The notes under the pieces are model-generated. The model saw only the letters and a list, made by a program, of their open reading frames with translations. It made no database searches and was not told the DNA's origin. A program made the position numbers and the translations under genes. This document shows, one piece after another, positions 13,680 to 13,859 of a stretch of 13,859 nucleotides of DNA. Source of the DNA: an uncultured Clostridium sp. (GTDB lineage Bacteria; Bacillota; Clostridia; TANB77; CAG-508); the NCBI GenBank assembly GCA_950059165.1, contig CATLUC010000019.1, positions 1 through 13,859 of the forward strand, given 5' to 3'. How positions within the stretch are numbered: the stretch's first letter is position 1; each line of letters begins with the position of its first letter.

Positions 13680-13859
13680 CTATGCACTTTTTAATTCTAA
13701 TCTTAATTTATCAGCTATCATTGCTATAAATTCTGAATTTGTTGGTTTTCCTTTAGCTGCTGATACTGTATATCCAAAGATATTTTCTACTGCTTCTTGT
13801 TGACCACGTCCCCATGCTACTTCTATAGCATGACGAATAGCACGTTCTACACGACTTGG
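13680..13859 (-). CDS. spo0A: Spo0A, C-terminal end (partial)
   Basis: The last 59 residues of the master response regulator of sporulation; the gene continues beyond the window. The segment PSRVERAIRHAIEVAWGRG is the DNA-binding recognition region and helix that follows, and IFGYTVSAAKGKPTNSEFIAMIADKLRLE is the near-invariant C terminus that binds 0A boxes and contacts sigma-A. It identifies the organism as an endospore former or a descendant of one. No in-frame CGG occurs in this part. The 90 bases after the stop contain an AT-rich inverted repeat (GATTAAT/ATTAATC) but no clear terminator. Confidence 0.96.
   Translation of the reverse strand, partial: PSRVERAIRHAIEVAWGRGQQEAVENIFGYTVSAAKGKPTNSEFIAMIADKLRLELKSA

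Overview
The window is AT-rich DNA from a spore-forming member of the Clostridia. The evidence is the 3' end of spo0A, a spoIVFA/spoIVFB-type protease pair, CvpA, DUF975 and DUF5711 proteins, strong AGGAGG-type ribosome binding sites and CCA-encoding tRNA genes. Every sizeable protein gene lies on the minus strand, so transcription runs from high to low coordinates. The species cannot be named from the sequence.

Layout, low to high coordinates. Positions 1-1860 hold two diverged copies of a module of about 370-380 bp. Each copy encodes a 33-37 residue hydrophobic peptide that resembles a type I toxin. Between them lie an SDR oxidoreductase gene and a plus-strand small RNA gene with a textbook promoter and terminator, convergent with the second peptide gene. 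Then come tRNA-Cys and tRNA-Gly (1925-2077) with their own promoter, topA (2433-4518), a DUF6514-like gene (4586-4900), DUF975 (5124-5999), cvpA-like (6009-6626), DUF5711-like (6758-7957) and an Rpn/PD-(D/E)XK nuclease gene (8146-9027). A structure-rich non-coding stretch follows (9060-9610). Next is a large pilin-like protein with a C-terminal formylglycine-generating-enzyme fold (9617-11338) whose 3' end looks like a diversity-generating-retroelement variable region. Last come spoIVFB (11495-12113), an M23 peptidase gene (12124-13030), a small membrane protein (13165-13509) and the 3' end of spo0A (13680-13859).

The most striking observation is that three genes (topA, spoIVFB and the M23 gene) each carry one apparent +1 frameshift, and all three are alike. 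At each, a single extra C sits at a codon boundary directly before a GGA codon for a family-conserved glycine, making an in-frame CGG followed by A. I checked every CGG on the coding strand of the annotated genes. These three are the only in-frame CGG triplets. CGG occurs eleven more times, always out of frame, six of them as CGGA, in genes with intact reading frames. The sequence therefore suggests that CGG is not read as an ordinary arginine codon here, and that CGGA is read as glycine with a +1 shift, either as a quadruplet or by skipping the C. In spoIVFB the two halves of the protease active site lie on opposite sides of the site, so recoding would be required for activity.

Other points of interest are the candidate type I toxin-antitoxin locus with a conserved anti-Shine-Dalgarno fold, the candidate DGR target protein, and several structured intergenic elements.
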